In this document: positions 51,773 through 64,000 of the stretch, one piece after another
Numbering within the stretch: the stretch's first letter is position 1
Layout: every line of letters starts with the position of its first letter
From: Montifringilla adamsi
Lineage: Eukaryota > Chordata > Aves > Passeriformes > Passeridae
Length of the DNA: 64,000 nt
Reading direction: 5' to 3'
Assembly (NCBI GenBank): GCA_017590115.1
Contig: JAGGNK010010225.1
Location: 5,766,001 to 5,830,000, forward strand
Notes under the pieces: generated by a model
What the model saw: the letters and a program-made list of their open reading frames with translations, nothing else
Told to the model about the DNA's origin: nothing
Databases searched by the model: none
Made by a program: the position numbers and the translations under genes

Positions 51773-54200
51773 TGAGGACTAAAATCTGGTACTTCTGAGT
51801 GGAGGTTATCCTCAAGTAAAAGATAGTTTAAAATTGAGGATACATAAAAGTGGTTTGCTCCCTAGTGGCTTTCCTCCTCTGTGGTTCTGAGCAGTCATAC
51901 ATTTACCAAGTTGGCTTATTTCAGTCACTGTCTTTGCTAGGGATGTGGCATTGCGTAGTGTAGAGAGAACAGTAAGCACCATAAAATAAAATGGAAAGCA
52001 AAATGTAGCCGTGATGCCATAAAGCACGTAAATAGAAATATTTTATAGCAAGCAAATCAGGAGGTAAGTGTAGCCAAAGGTAGCAGTTTTCCTGTCTCTG
52101 TAACTAAAGCCAAGAACTCTCATGTAAATTAAACAGAGTATCTTGAATTAATACTGTTCTAAGAATGGAAGTATGTTGTGCATTCTGGGATGGGCAGGAA
52201 CAGAGCCAATCTGGACCAAAACTGGAAGATATATCTCCCTCTTCACTAAAGAATTCATTTTATCAATTTGTAATACACCTTTCTGAGATGCTAACCACAC
52301 CCTATACAATAGGACACTATATCCATTTTTTTTTTTGAAAATACAAATGGTAAAATATAAGGTTCATAAATTTTCCAAATTCCCAAAAAGTCTGGCCTGA
52401 CTAAACAGCTAAGTTTTTTGGAGGGAATAGTTTGTTTTGAAACTAAAATGTTGAAAATTTTTGTTTGGAATGTGTAGATTTTGTATGGCATTAAATATAG
52501 TGATTAATAATGCTGTCTATATCTGATACTATTGAAAAGGAAAAATAAGTGCTAATAAAACCCCCTATCCTAAAAAGGCTTTGAACTCTCAGCCTTCAAT
52601 GTGTGTGGCTGTTATTTTGTTTATTAGGCTATACAATTAAGCACATAAATAAGGGTGAAGATTTTTGATTGTTAATTTTGCCACTGGAGGGAGCCCATAT
52701 TCCATAGATGCTGTAGAAAAAGAAAAAAGGATTATAGTTTTAAAAGAAAAAATAAGCTTCCACAATATAACAAATTTTTCCTGCTGTTGACTTTGCATGT
52801 AAGCAGAATTTCTGCTATACTTACTATAGTGTTCATTTTTATTATTTCCATGTAGCATAAAGATTAAAACTCAAAAGTCAGAAAAGCAGTTGCCTGCTTT
52901 GACTATAACTTTTTCCAAAAGAGTGATACTTTGGAAGAAAAGTAATAACTGCCTTAGTTTTAACACTGGGGTGAGGAAGTGCACAACCAGACCACAAGAT
53001 CAGTGTAGCTCCAGAGCTGGCAGGGCCTTCAACTTGTTTTTGAAGTCTTTGACTATCATTAAGTTTCATTTTTCATAAAAGCAATTATCTTCTAATCTAA
53101 AAGGACTTGCTAGTATGGTTTTTATCTTTTGAGACCTCTGACTTTTTAAATATGATCTTGAGTTAATCTGTTCTAAAGCATGGTTGAAATGTCTAGGAAA
53201 GTTATCAATGTAGTGCTGTTTGTCATCATCTTATAATAACCAGTTGACAGGCAAGAAGCTATTAAAGCTTTCCTCTCCCTTGAGGGTTGTTTGATTTTTC
53301 ATTCTCCATTTTTGCAGGCTGTGTACTCAAACCAATTTGTGATAACATGACCAGAAAGCTAAATTCAGTAAGGAGTTCATGCTGACTTTGTTATTCCATG
53401 CCAGAGGCCCAGGAGGGAAAGATAGCGCTATAATTCAGACAACATGATGAAATGAGATCTTGTATCACAAATATTTTAGTGGAGGAAGAAACATAAACTT
53501 GTCCTCTTTTTAAAACAAACATTTCCTCATTTTATTTAAATTAGAGGAAGATGTGGGGCATACTGAAGTTTCTTCTGCTATTTTTGTTTAATATTTTAAA
53601 AGAAAATTCAGCTGAACTGAGGCTTAGGGAGATGGATGAATTACAACATCTTCTCTCAACACATATTTTAAGAATTTAGATTTACTTTGCCAGGTAGTTT
53701 TTATTTCAAATATTTGAAGTGGGTTGGAAGGAAAGCATGCAACGAGCTATATTTATCACAGGAGATACTTCAAAAGTAAATTACATAAGGCCAAAAGAGT
53801 TTTACATTTCCATAATTAAATTGATATTGATTTGTTGAATATTTTAAAGAATCATTTTTGAGAACATGGGACAGGTCAGAATGTCCTTGCTTTTAGCAGT
53901 GAGATCATAAACACTAGCAAGAGCCTATAGTTAATTTCCTACCTATTTTGCAGCGTCTTAGTTAAGCAATTTTGAATTTTCAATGAATTATGTAGCATTT
54001 CTAATCTTGATATTTCAAATGGGATATCCCTTCTTGATTGTTCTTATTTTTATTTGTGATTATTAACTTGTCCTTTTTGTATGTAAATGCAATGTGGTCT
54101 TGCTATAGCTAGGGTCTGTGGCTTTGCATATGTGTGTTTCACATTGGCAACTGAATTTTGCTTGAGTATTATACTTTTCTGAATGTGCTTCAAGAAAACC
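51773..54200. other. Non-coding AT-rich DNA
   Basis: No gene or repeat family is recognised. Overlapping open frames on opposite strands at 52878-53078 are mirror images of the same AT-moderate patch. Confidence 0.55.
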
Positions 54201-54228
54201 TGAAAGAAAGCATATGAAAGAAAGCATA
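54201..54228. repeat. 14-bp tandem duplication
   Basis: tgaaagaaagcata occurs twice head to tail at 54201-54214 and 54215-54228. Further partial copies (aaagca and gaaagca) follow to about 54265, so the surrounding purine-rich stretch may have grown by slippage. Confidence 0.92.
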
Positions 54229-54813
54229 GCAAAGCAAATGCAATAAAATGAAAGCATTGAAGCATATCAAAGAGATTAAAGATGAATTATTGTCTTGTCA
54301 AACCCTGTTGAATTGAGGTCATATATATGTTTTAGATCCTATCGTTCTGTACTGTCAAATCTGAGATTTTTCTTGAAAATTTGTTGTGGAAAGCCATAAC
54401 TAAATAATTTCATTCATTCTTGATAGTTTGTTCCAAAAAAACATGCACTGGGATGAACTGCAAATTTTAATGAAGCAATAGGAGATAAAGAAAAATAAAC
54501 TATATCTTAATTAAAAATAAAATAAGTTGATTTAAGTATTGACATGGAGAGTTTCTGAATGTTTCATTGTATTCGATAAACAATGGCTTTAGACTGTTCC
54601 TTTTCTGTTTGCACAGTTTGAAGTTTTGCTGCTTAGACTGTGCTCTTAAACACAAAGGAATTCCATTTTCAAACAGCTTTTAGACCACTTCTTTCTATCA
54701 GAAATATTCATCCTCAGAAGAGCTCTTCAATGAAATTTAAAGTGAAGTAAATGGAGTGTTTGGCTTCTGTAGAGTTCTTTTGATGTAGGCATTTCAAGCA
54801 GTTCAGCTAAAGA

Positions 54814-54913
54814 GGTGGTTTTTTGTTTTGGTTTTTTTTTTTGTTTGTTTGGGTTTTTTATGTTTGTTTGGTTTTGGGGTTTTTTTGTTTGTTTTGGGTT
54901 TTTTTTTTTTTTT
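54814..54913. repeat. G/T-only low-complexity tract, 100 bp
   Basis: One hundred bases contain only T and G apart from a single A at 54860. They form TTTG/TTTTG units and T-runs, ending in a long T run at 54899-54913. The opposite strand would read as A/C-only. It may be a decayed poly-A or (CAAA)n tail, but no retrotransposed body is recognised next to it. Confidence 0.93.
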
Positions 54914-57900
54914 CATTAGGACCAGGTAAAGAAACTGAGCTGTAGAGCTGAAGAAAGGCCAAATCAAAAATAGTATTTCCAGAACCCTGATTCAGCTTAA
55001 TTTATTATCCAACAGTATGTGTTGGTCACCAATTCTGCATCCTAATATATTGTGGAGAATCACAAAATAAACTTGCTTAAGGCTGCTAGGTCTTTATATA
55101 TCTAAAATATCATTTTTTAAATTAAAGTAAATCATGTTACTTCATCTCACTAATGTTTTTGGTCTTCTTTCCTTAGTAGATGTATAGAAAATCAGTACTG
55201 GCAGTGTTTTCTCTTCTGTTTATATCCCTGCTACACAAGTATTTTATCATAACATCAGTTCCAAATTGAAAAAAGAGATGAGATCTGAAAAACCCGACAG
55301 TGTACCGGGAATATTTCAGTCAGGAGATACAGGAGAGGCCTTTGTGACCTTGACCCCAAACAAGATATTCCAGGAGATGTTCCTGATTGAGCTAATGACC
55401 CTTTTTTTTTGCAGAAATTTGACGTGAAAACTTTTTCTCTATTTTCTAGAAATGCTCAGTGTAGAGCAAGGAAAAGGATTACCCATGCCAATTCAAAAGA
55501 AATCTCACATCAAATCTCTGTTTCTAATGCATGCAGTGTTTAAAAAATTAAATCCTTTGCTCAGTTCCTCATGTGGTGCCAAAATGAGCTTGCATCTTCA
55601 GAACAGAAAGAGGAGAAAAGCTGAAAGAAAATAAAGCAAACCAAAACAGATTGAAGAAACATTTCATTTCAGAAGAACAGGAAAGGGGAGTACTGTAGGG
55701 ACTATATATCCTAAATACCATGATCTCACAGTAAATACATGTTAATTAGTTGAGTCACCTGAACAGAAATATTCTGTCCAAGTTTATGTCCTATCCCCCC
55801 CAAAAATCTGCTTTCATATTTTTCTTTACAGTTGATAAATCCTTGAGAAATTGTGATCATATTGACGAAGACTGAGAATTTTTATCTGATTTTTATCTAA
55901 CAACTTTTAGTGCTTTCTTCTAGGCCCAGACATTTTTTGCTAGTCCCAAAATTATTTGAAGATAAAGGAAAGATATCCATCCCCTGTGCTCATGATAGTT
56001 CTGTGGGGGTTTTTTTCTGTTGCTTCTAGTTTGCAAGTATCGTTATAGCATTCAAAAACCAAAAATTCCACATATTTATAACTTGAAATATTGGTTTTAT
56101 AGTTTTTTGCAGTTCCAAAAGTTGTTAAATAGATTAGCTTTTTAAACAAAATTACAAAGGCACCCAGATTTTCTTATTAAAACTGAAATCTATGCATGTC
56201 TCATAACAATCTATTCTTTTACACTTCAGCTTAAGTAAAGTTGAGCTTGCGTGCACCAGAGGAGAGGGAGAAATGCATTTTCAAAATTCCCCCACTATAT
56301 TTGCTGAAGGGACATTATGAAGCCTATGCATCTGCTAGGTCTAAGTGTCTCCATTGCCAAGGTATAAGATGTTTCATTTTTGTTTCTCAGAAGATGTGGC
56401 ACCTGACACAAGATAACAAGTGCACTTGAAAGCTTTTGGTGCCTTGTGGGTTGCAACACTTTTCATACAATATAAAATTCAGATTTGAGCCCAGTATATT
56501 TTTGAAACCTTTTTTAAACACTTGCAAGAGCTACAGAAAAAGTATTAATTAATTATCCTAATTTAAACATATTATGTATTTTTAAAAAATTTGCATAGGC
56601 CCTGTACTAAGGGATGTGGTGTGGCAAGCAGATCTCAAAGAGATATTTAAAATAGAGGAGAATGCAACGGTTTGTTTGGGATTACATCTAAATGGCCTGA
56701 AATTATTTAAGAGACTATGTAAGTGGCAGGAAATTTTCTTGAAATTGTGATGAAAAGATTCTTTGGTTTTGTTGCTGGATATATCAGTGAATATGGCAGC
56801 CAGGCTATGAGGCAGATCATAATCTCTGTGCCTGAGTTTTGTAAAAAAAAAAAATCTGTCTTCTTCACAGATGAAGCTAAATTAGTATTTGGAAATGTGT
56901 TTTAACTGAATTGTTTCTAATAATAGAAAACATTAAAATAAATTATGTGAAAATGTGGTTGCTTAAACTAGTGTTGAGAATGTGTTGATATGTTTTTTAA
57001 ATTTCAAGAGGGGGAAAAAGTAAACAAATTAAAAGCTAAGTACTAGAAGAACAAAATGGAAACAAATTGTGCAGCCATCTGCAGGACATATTTTAATGAC
57101 TAACACCAAACTATTTTAATAGAGTTTGGACCTTTTAGAGAACCAACTGTTATTTACAAGCCGACCCTATTAAGTGATAAGAAATGGCTGACTGCTTGGT
57201 ATCTAGATGATTAAACAAAACAAAGTCGATGTTGCTTAGAGGGTAGGAAAGCTTTATATGAGCTTTGTGACAATGAAGTAAGTATTGCATTAAGGAAATT
57301 TTTATGGTTTTCTATTTCAAAGAAAGAAAACAAATTAAAGTGTGAAATTAAGGCGTTAGATATCTAACTTCATGGAAATAAGCCTTCTTCAAAACAATAA
57401 GCAATAAGACAATAGAAACTTTTAAGCACATGGATCTTTAAAAGGGCTGAGGTTTAAATGACAGCTATGTGGCTTGCTTGTTAGCAGACTAACAGAGCCT
57501 TTCCCTTCCTTTACAAATTATCTGCTTATTCATTTCTTTGGCACTGCAATGCAGTAATTTTTATTACTTTTTAATAATAATAACAAAACAAAACAAATCT
57601 GTTTCTCTAGGTTTTCACAAAGACCACTATAGAGATGCCAAAGCAGAAGGGATTTAAGTGGTCACTGAACAGCCCTGCTCCTCAGTAGCTGGGGCCACCA
57701 TCTCATCCTTTCACCCACAGAGTGGAGTTTTGCATCTTGCTGTAATCTATGCCCTTCAAAGGAGTGATGCAGAAGGATAGAGGCAGAAATCAGTCTGGCC
57801 TTCTGTCCACAGACTCATTCAAAATATTATTTTTCCCTCAACAGCACTTAGCTGTGATTTTGGAATAATTAATTAGAGAGTAGAAATATGTTTTGTGGCT

Positions 57901-58809
57901 AGAAATTGTTGATATTTCTAAATTACAGTGCATGATTTAACTATGTGGCTATTCTAACGCATTCATCGTATTATACCCTGATAATAATGATAATAATAAT
58001 TTGCTTTTATGACATTATTAAGGTGTCTACTTATTTTGGAAACTTCGTTTAGATTACAGCACTTGCTGATCTGGGTCCCAGCAGAACAAGACCATTACAC
58101 AGAGTGTAGCAAATAGTATAAGAAAGAACTCTGCTATGGACAGAAATGTTTTGACCTTCCTCTTGCTTATCTACATCAGCTCTGCATTGTGTACTAACAT
58201 CAGGTTTGTGCAGTTCTGCGGTGAACTGAATCAGGGAACAGATTTGGTAGAAAATGAACAGATCTTTTGTAGTTTCAGGCTTTATAAATTTTCCATTCCA
58301 TCTGGGCAAGAGATGTGATGAATGTGAGCACCAGAGCAAGGGAGGCAGTAGGGTTTGGTACTGAGAGAGGATGTTAGGAAATGGGGATGTGAGATTGCCT
58401 CATTTTACAGAAATGCAGTTTGTTGTTGAATTAATGTGATGCTTTGCATAGAACCAAAGCAGAGAGGGTAAGTACAGAACGGTAAAGAAAACCCACAGAG
58501 ATTCTATGTGGAAAAAACTGGTACTTTTTGTTTGGCTTTCCCCCGCTAGTGTTTATCTAGAAGAACTGAAGCAGGTAATGGTAAAGTGGATTACTTTCAC
58601 TGGTCCATTTATAGCAACATTGAAAAAAGCTCCACCGAAAGGGAAACAGTATTAAAGTAGACACATTGGGGCTTTTTCAGTGCAAACAGTTCAAACTGCC
58701 TTTCTTTAAAGAATCATGTGACTTAATCTCTTGGAAGCACCAATATAATTTTTCTGTGGTTTCATTGTATTTTCAGAGTGTCCACATTAAACTTTGGTGG
58801 CTTTCCTCA
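54914..58809. other. Non-coding AT-rich DNA
   Basis: No gene is established. Two good splice-acceptor-like sites occur at 55402-55414 (T9 then GCAG) and about 55431-55449 (pyrimidine tract then TAG). A 60-codon frame (55452-55634) with a basic C-terminus overlaps an AATAAA at 55630-55635. An A12 run lies at about 56840. A (ATA/ATG)n patch lies at 57980-58000. Open frames at 58136-58318 (+) and 58049-58339 (-) overlap on opposite strands. Confidence 0.5.
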
Positions 58810-58843
58810 GAATAAGGTCCTTTTCTCAAAAAGGACCTTATTC
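58810..58843. repeat. Perfect 15-bp inverted repeat, 4-base loop
   Basis: Arm gaataaggtcctttt at 58810-58824 is perfectly complementary to aaaaggaccttattc at 58829-58843, with ctca as the loop. It would form a stable hairpin in single-stranded DNA or in RNA from either strand. It is too short for a microRNA precursor. Confidence 0.97.
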
Positions 58844-61800
58844 CTTCAACCCTTTGCTAATAAAAACACAAAGTAGGAAGTTGAAGCCTTCACAGGCAGG
58901 AGTATAGTAACTATGAAGTCCTTTGGCAACCACTGTAGGCAGGAGCTTATAATTCCTGTGCTCCTCTGTGGAGTGATATTGGTCCTGGGGTAGTTTAACC
59001 AGGAGTTACAACAATGAGAAATCTTCAAGGAAAGTCCTAGTGTCATAGCCATGACTCTTGACATGTCAGGAGAATATATTTGCTGATGCATTTGCTCTAC
59101 CCAAGTAGCAGCACAATGAGGAAACATTACAAGCGTGAGAATTAAGAATGTAACCACAAAATGCATAATTTTTTTTAAAATGTGAAAGAAATGTGTCTGC
59201 ATTAAAAAGCATCAGAGGATTTAAAAATAATTCGATATCTTTTTCCATAGCCCAGTCTTTTTGTTATGTCATTAAGCAGTAATGGGATTTTTTGCAGAAA
59301 GACATCTTTTATTTTCAAATCAGTGACATAAATCTAACCATATGGATTAAGAAGTCATCCATATCTACTTACAGTCTAATCTGCTGATGACACATAGTGT
59401 GTTCTGTTGGCATTTCTTTAATGTTGTAGGAGATGAAGAGGTCATCAGTCACTTCCAGGTTACCTTCAGTAAGGTTTTCAGAATGCGCTTTTAATGACCC
59501 TAATTTTTAATATAAAAATTGTGTACAATTTCCTGACACAGATGATGAAAGTCAAATGAAGAAAAGCTCAAATGCAGCTATTGTAACAAGGGTCTACTTG
59601 CTGTCTATTATTCCTCTCGTATTCCTTTTGCCTAGCCCTTATTCTTTACATATCAGAAAAATCTAAGTCTAGAATTCCTGCAGATCTACAAAAGCATGCT
59701 CATCTAAATAATGAAGAATTATTGATAAGGAATCCAAAAAACAAATATATACAAATATTCATATTAACATATTTGAAATATATGAATGCTTAAGTGACTT
59801 TAAAGTATAACTTCTTAGCAATAAGTGCTGTTAATATTTTCCTAATTTTTTGTCTCGTACAATTTTTTTTCATTTCTTTTAAAGTGGTTAATATATCACA
59901 TGTTGTGTAGTGTCCCTTGCTGTTCCTGCTGCAGTTGGTTTTTCACTGACTAGTGCATCTTAAACTTTTGAATCTTACCTCTGCCATACACAGTTAACAG
60001 AGTAAATCAATAGCATGATATATTTGGTGGATTAATCCTTTATTATGGCTCTGAACAGTATGAAAACAGACTAGATAAAGGAACTGAGGGGGAGGAGATG
60101 GTGTTCCTTTTTGTAGTTGTTCTCAGTCATCCTCTTTGTAGGTAAAGTATGTTGAGATTGTCAAATCCTGTTTTGCCTGATTATTTCCACGAAGATCAGG
60201 ATTAAAGACTGAGCATAAAAAGGAATGATTTATTGAGTTTGGTATTTTTTAGTACTTTGTGGAATTGTCACAAAGTTACTTATATAAGAAAAAATTTGAA
60301 AAAATAGATCAGTTTTTCTTATATGAAGATGGACTTATTAAAATTAAAACAGTGCTTCATTACTGTAATGTCTACTGAAAGATTTTTCAAGGCAGGAAAT
60401 AAAATCTCTCTATAACCAATAATTTCTATATAAAGACTATATAACATTAATTAATTTCTGTAGTGGTGTTGTGTTTAACTAGTCAAGATTCTTGAATATT
60501 AAATAAGAATAAAAACCAGGCCCCTTCTCTTTTAACTTTGTACTATGTTAATCCATGCTTTTCATTGTAAAACTGCTATATTAACTGTGAAGGCAGCAGC
60601 AGCTGCAAAGGTAGCAGAAAGCTAGCAATATATACACAAAGATAGCAATAAATGGATCCCTTGTGTTTTCTCACGAGAACACATTCTGTCAGTGGGATAA
60701 CTCTGCCTTCAGTCAGTAATAATTTATGAAAATTAACTATTCTGTGTCAAAAGGACTGTATTCATTTAAGTGATAGGTCTTGGCAGGCAGCAAAATGTGG
60801 GGTTTTTTTTATTGTATCTGTGATGCATTTTTTTAATCAGCTAAGGAGAAAATTATCCCATCAGATAACTGTCTTGTTAGTGTCACTTTGCATGAACCAA
60901 ATGAGAACATTTTGACGTGTTTTAAAACTGTTATATTTGTATGCAAAAGGAAGGAAAGTGGAAAAAATCTCCCAGAAAGAATGAAAAGCAGGCACCCCAG
61001 TTTTCAGAGTATATTACTATATTGGTGGCGTATCTAAATGCAGTTGGGAGTGATGGTAGAAATTACTGCACAGAGGCTAATTAGTTTCTTGCTTAGTTTT
61101 TACTTAAAGAGAGGCAAACAAAAGCTAGTGCTTTTTGACATTGTGAGATTGATTTTTGTCGTGTGTTTTAAAGAGCATGATGGTTACCTTGCTATCTGCA
61201 GTGTAACGTTATGATGTAATTATATTTACTTTCCCCATGTAAATAAATAAATAAATCAACATAGTAGCTGATTGGAAATATCCAATCTACATATCACTGG
61301 AGAGCTCTCTCTTATGTTTTTTTTTGTGTTGTATTGTGTTGGAGAGAAGAAAAGAGGCTCAGACATACTTATATCAATAAAACCTGCATCCTAGCCATAT
61401 CACTTTAACTCCACTCATTTGCATTTTTCCATCCCCTGTTTGTTTCCACTCATAAAAATAAATAAGTCTTGTCAGAATATAAAAGTTTGCTAAGAGTTAG
61501 AGTCATTATTGACAATAAGCACATCTGTGAACAGCTATATTAGCTATGATAGCCAGATGTGGAACGTGTATGTTCTTACTGGAAGCTACTTTCTAGTATT
61601 ATGTGTGTTTTACTATCTCATATGTGTGCGTTAGATGCAATGAAAGAACATCAGGAATTAAGGTAACCTCAAACAGTATCAGAAGTGTGCCCTCCAGGCT
61701 GGCCTGCAGGACTGGGAGTGCAGATTTAGAATGGACATGAGGTTCACCTAGCTTAATCCCTTGTGCTCAGACTGAAGAAAGTATAATGAGACCATCTGTT

Positions 61801-64000
61801 TCAGGAGTTCACTATGCTGTTATTAAGTACCTATGGCTGAATAGATTCCAAAGCAGTGCTTTGCCATGCTTCAGTTTTTAATTGCCGTAATAATTAGAAA
61901 GATACTCCTGGTATTAACTCTAGGTCTTTTTGTCAGACGTAAATGATGATTCTTGTCCTGCTTCTGTAGACTGATATGTGGAAATGGCTCTGACATGAAG
62001 AATGACATTTCTTTTAAGACTTTATGATGAGGAGATAAATGGTCATGTCATTCCAAAATAATTTCAGTGTTTGCAAATTCTAAAAATCTTAATTTCTTGA
62101 ACCTTTCTCAGGAGATCTCTTGTAGATCCCTTTTTTAGATAAAGCCCATCAGAAACCACAAACCTGACAGATATCATTCCAGATATCATGAATTCCATGC
62201 CCATTAATAAATCCAAAAATCAGATTTGCCTTTTTTGGAACAGTGTTGCATTACTGATTTACATTCATATACTTCTCACTGTGAAACTGCAGGAACTACT
62301 GATTTTTTGCCATTTGGTACTTTTGCATTTGTCTTCTCCATATTAACTGCTGTCCTCAAGCACACTTTTGCCAAATGGCTTGTTGATTTCAGGGCATGTC
62401 TTCAGCTTGACAAAACCATTTGGAATTTTGATCTTATTTTCCCTCTACCCATTCTACAGGAGAAGTTGCAGTTTCTCCTGTTTTGGAGCTGCTGACATTG
62501 TCAATGTATTTTTTTTCTTGTTCCCCTGATGAGGTTTCCCAGTGAGAGCTGTTTCCAGACACCTTTTTTATAACTGCTGGACACTGGTGATTAGCCTTTT
62601 GGTGCAATTTCATTTTTCAGCTTTTGCCTTTAGCTCATGTAAGTGTCCTCTATACTTAATTTCCTTGAAATTGCTTCTGGTGGGGGATACTGAAACCTTG
62701 CTGGAGTTTCTGACCAAATGCCACAGTACTCATTCAGCTGTTAGCTCTTGGATGCAGGGAAGGTTGTTATCCCAAATTAATGGTGATAAAAGTCAGTCAG
62801 TACCCCTGTCTCTGCCTCCCTACGTATCATATGTAATCTTTAGCACATCTCGCTGGTGCAGTTGTCAGGCATTCTGCTGTCAGGGCAGTGGAGAAGGTAT
62901 TTTCACTGAATTAACGTCTTGCAGATCAAAGCTTCAATATTAGCAGAGGTTCTACATAATGGGCTGCAAACACTTTATGCCATTAGTAGGACATCTTGAG
63001 CTCCCTCAGGATTTGCCTTTGGGTTATGAATCACATCTCACTTTCAGACAGGGTTTTTTCTTTGGTGATCAGGGTGGCAGTTAACATGCTGATGTCCTGC
63101 AATTTGCTTTTGGCATTGGTATTACAGCAGAAGAACTCTTATGGATTCATTATAAACCCAGAGAACTAACTTTAAGAGCACTCTGTATGCAGCTTTTATT
63201 ATTTTTGTTGTCTGAGGAAAGAGCAATGACATTTAATTAGCACTTTAGGGAAAGTTGTTGACTTGAACCATTAGAGTAGTTTAATCATATTGGCATCAAA
63301 AAAACATTTGCTTAATTTTTGAGGTGTAACCAGTGTTCCTTTTCATGGCACAATAAAGGGATCAGAATTATAATATATAAAGTTGCACATACTGGGGGTC
63401 AAAAGGCAGGAAAAAAATAATGCTGACATATGCCAAACTGCATTATTGGGAATTTTCTTTAATTAAATTTGTAGAAAGACAAAAAGTTTGAACATTGTCT
63501 TAGAAAACATGTTAGAAGGTTGTTGGTAATCATAGGGGAGTAAGATTAAGATTTACTTTATTGTCTGCAGGTTTCTTTGACCAGGGAAGTGCAATAAAAG
63601 ATGTGTTCACTCAATATTGAAAGAAATATATTTATTGGTTTTGGTCTGTTGTGTAATAAGTTCTTCAACTTTTACAATATTGAGGTATACATGTTACATA
63701 CAGGGCAAATATTAGAGCTGGATTTTTCTGCTTGTTTTGCCTTTTTTTTTTTTTTTTTGGCTTCTCTCTTGGCCTGTAAATATATTTTCCCCGATATTTA
63801 CCAGTTGAGGGAAAAGCTACACTGCTGTACTTTTTCACTGACATTGCATCAAAATGGTTTCAGCAGCTCTCTTGAATCCCTGCCAGCTGGAGGCAGGCAG
63901 CTGCCAGTTTCCCTCCCCTCCAGCTGCCTCTAGAGCTGGGCTGGGTTTAGCAGAGGTGTGGTACCATGGTTGAGAGAGGCAACTGATGGGGATGGCTTTG
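58844..64000. other. Non-coding DNA to the window end
   Basis: No defensible gene is seen. (AAAT)4 lies at 61241-61256 and T17 at 63742-63758. Two + strand open frames of 89 and 133 codons (62226-62495 and 62542-62943) lie in different frames and match nothing I recognise. The last 120 bases are GC-richer, with repeated CAGCTG/GCAGCTGC motifs. Confidence 0.55.

Noticed and set aside
63870..64000. GC-richer end with a Kozak-like accatgg near 63965
   Set aside because: The reading frame from this ATG closes after six codons or fewer, and the window ends soon after, so no start of a gene can be supported.
1..64000. CRISPR arrays, prophage, operons, tRNA or rRNA genes
   Set aside because: No regularly spaced repeats, cloverleaf-like sequences, rRNA blocks or bacterial gene layout were seen. 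The retroelements are those of a bird nuclear genome.

Overview
The window looks like ordinary non-coding nuclear DNA from a bird, probably a songbird (passerine). It is AT-rich and poor in CpG. It carries decayed CR1 (chicken repeat 1) LINE fragments on both strands and LTR sequence of bird endogenous retrovirus type. There are also many short poly-T/poly-A runs and small tandem duplications. There is nothing prokaryotic: no operons, ribosome binding sites, CRISPR arrays, rRNA or tRNA genes. The bird assignment rests on recognising the CR1 3' end, the CR1 reverse transcriptase tail and one LTR family. Songbird is an inference, mainly from the second, less certain LTR.

I found no protein-coding gene I can defend. 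The longest open frames are about 120-138 codons. That is roughly the maximum expected by chance in 64 kb of AT-rich DNA read in six frames. The longest frame lies partly in the LTR at 25804-26300, and another lies inside the CR1 copy at 5490-6300. The window is therefore best read as intergenic DNA or the inside of a very long intron. A few places could hold a short non-coding exon or a conserved regulatory element, but this cannot be decided from one sequence.

Layout: 1-5489 is unremarkable apart from a short CR1 3' end near 1950-2018. At 5490-6300 is the longest CR1 copy (+ strand), covering the reverse transcriptase tail and the C-terminal part of ORF2. At 8868-9345 is a probable LTR on the - strand. 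At 10899-10975 is another CR1 3' end (+). A T45 run lies at 12506-12550 and a group of imperfect hairpins at 13235-13316. At 20691-21200 is a CR1 3' portion (- strand), and at 25804-26300 a truncated solo LTR (- strand). A patch with a small CpG cluster and a good splice donor lies at 28740-29268. At 39825-40172 is an internal CR1 reverse transcriptase fragment (-). A 12-bp-unit minisatellite is at 42196-42293, and a more complex, possibly conserved stretch is at 45900-47720. A short CR1 3' end (-) is at 51711-51772, and a 100-bp G/T-only tract at 54814-54913. A perfect 15-bp inverted repeat lies at 58810-58843.

No genes act together here. The recognisable pieces are dead retroelements: every CR1 copy is truncated and the LTR has lost its 5' end. 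I did not find convincing evidence of a new biological system. The items in Part 2 are mostly structural oddities and candidate non-coding elements, each with a decisive check.
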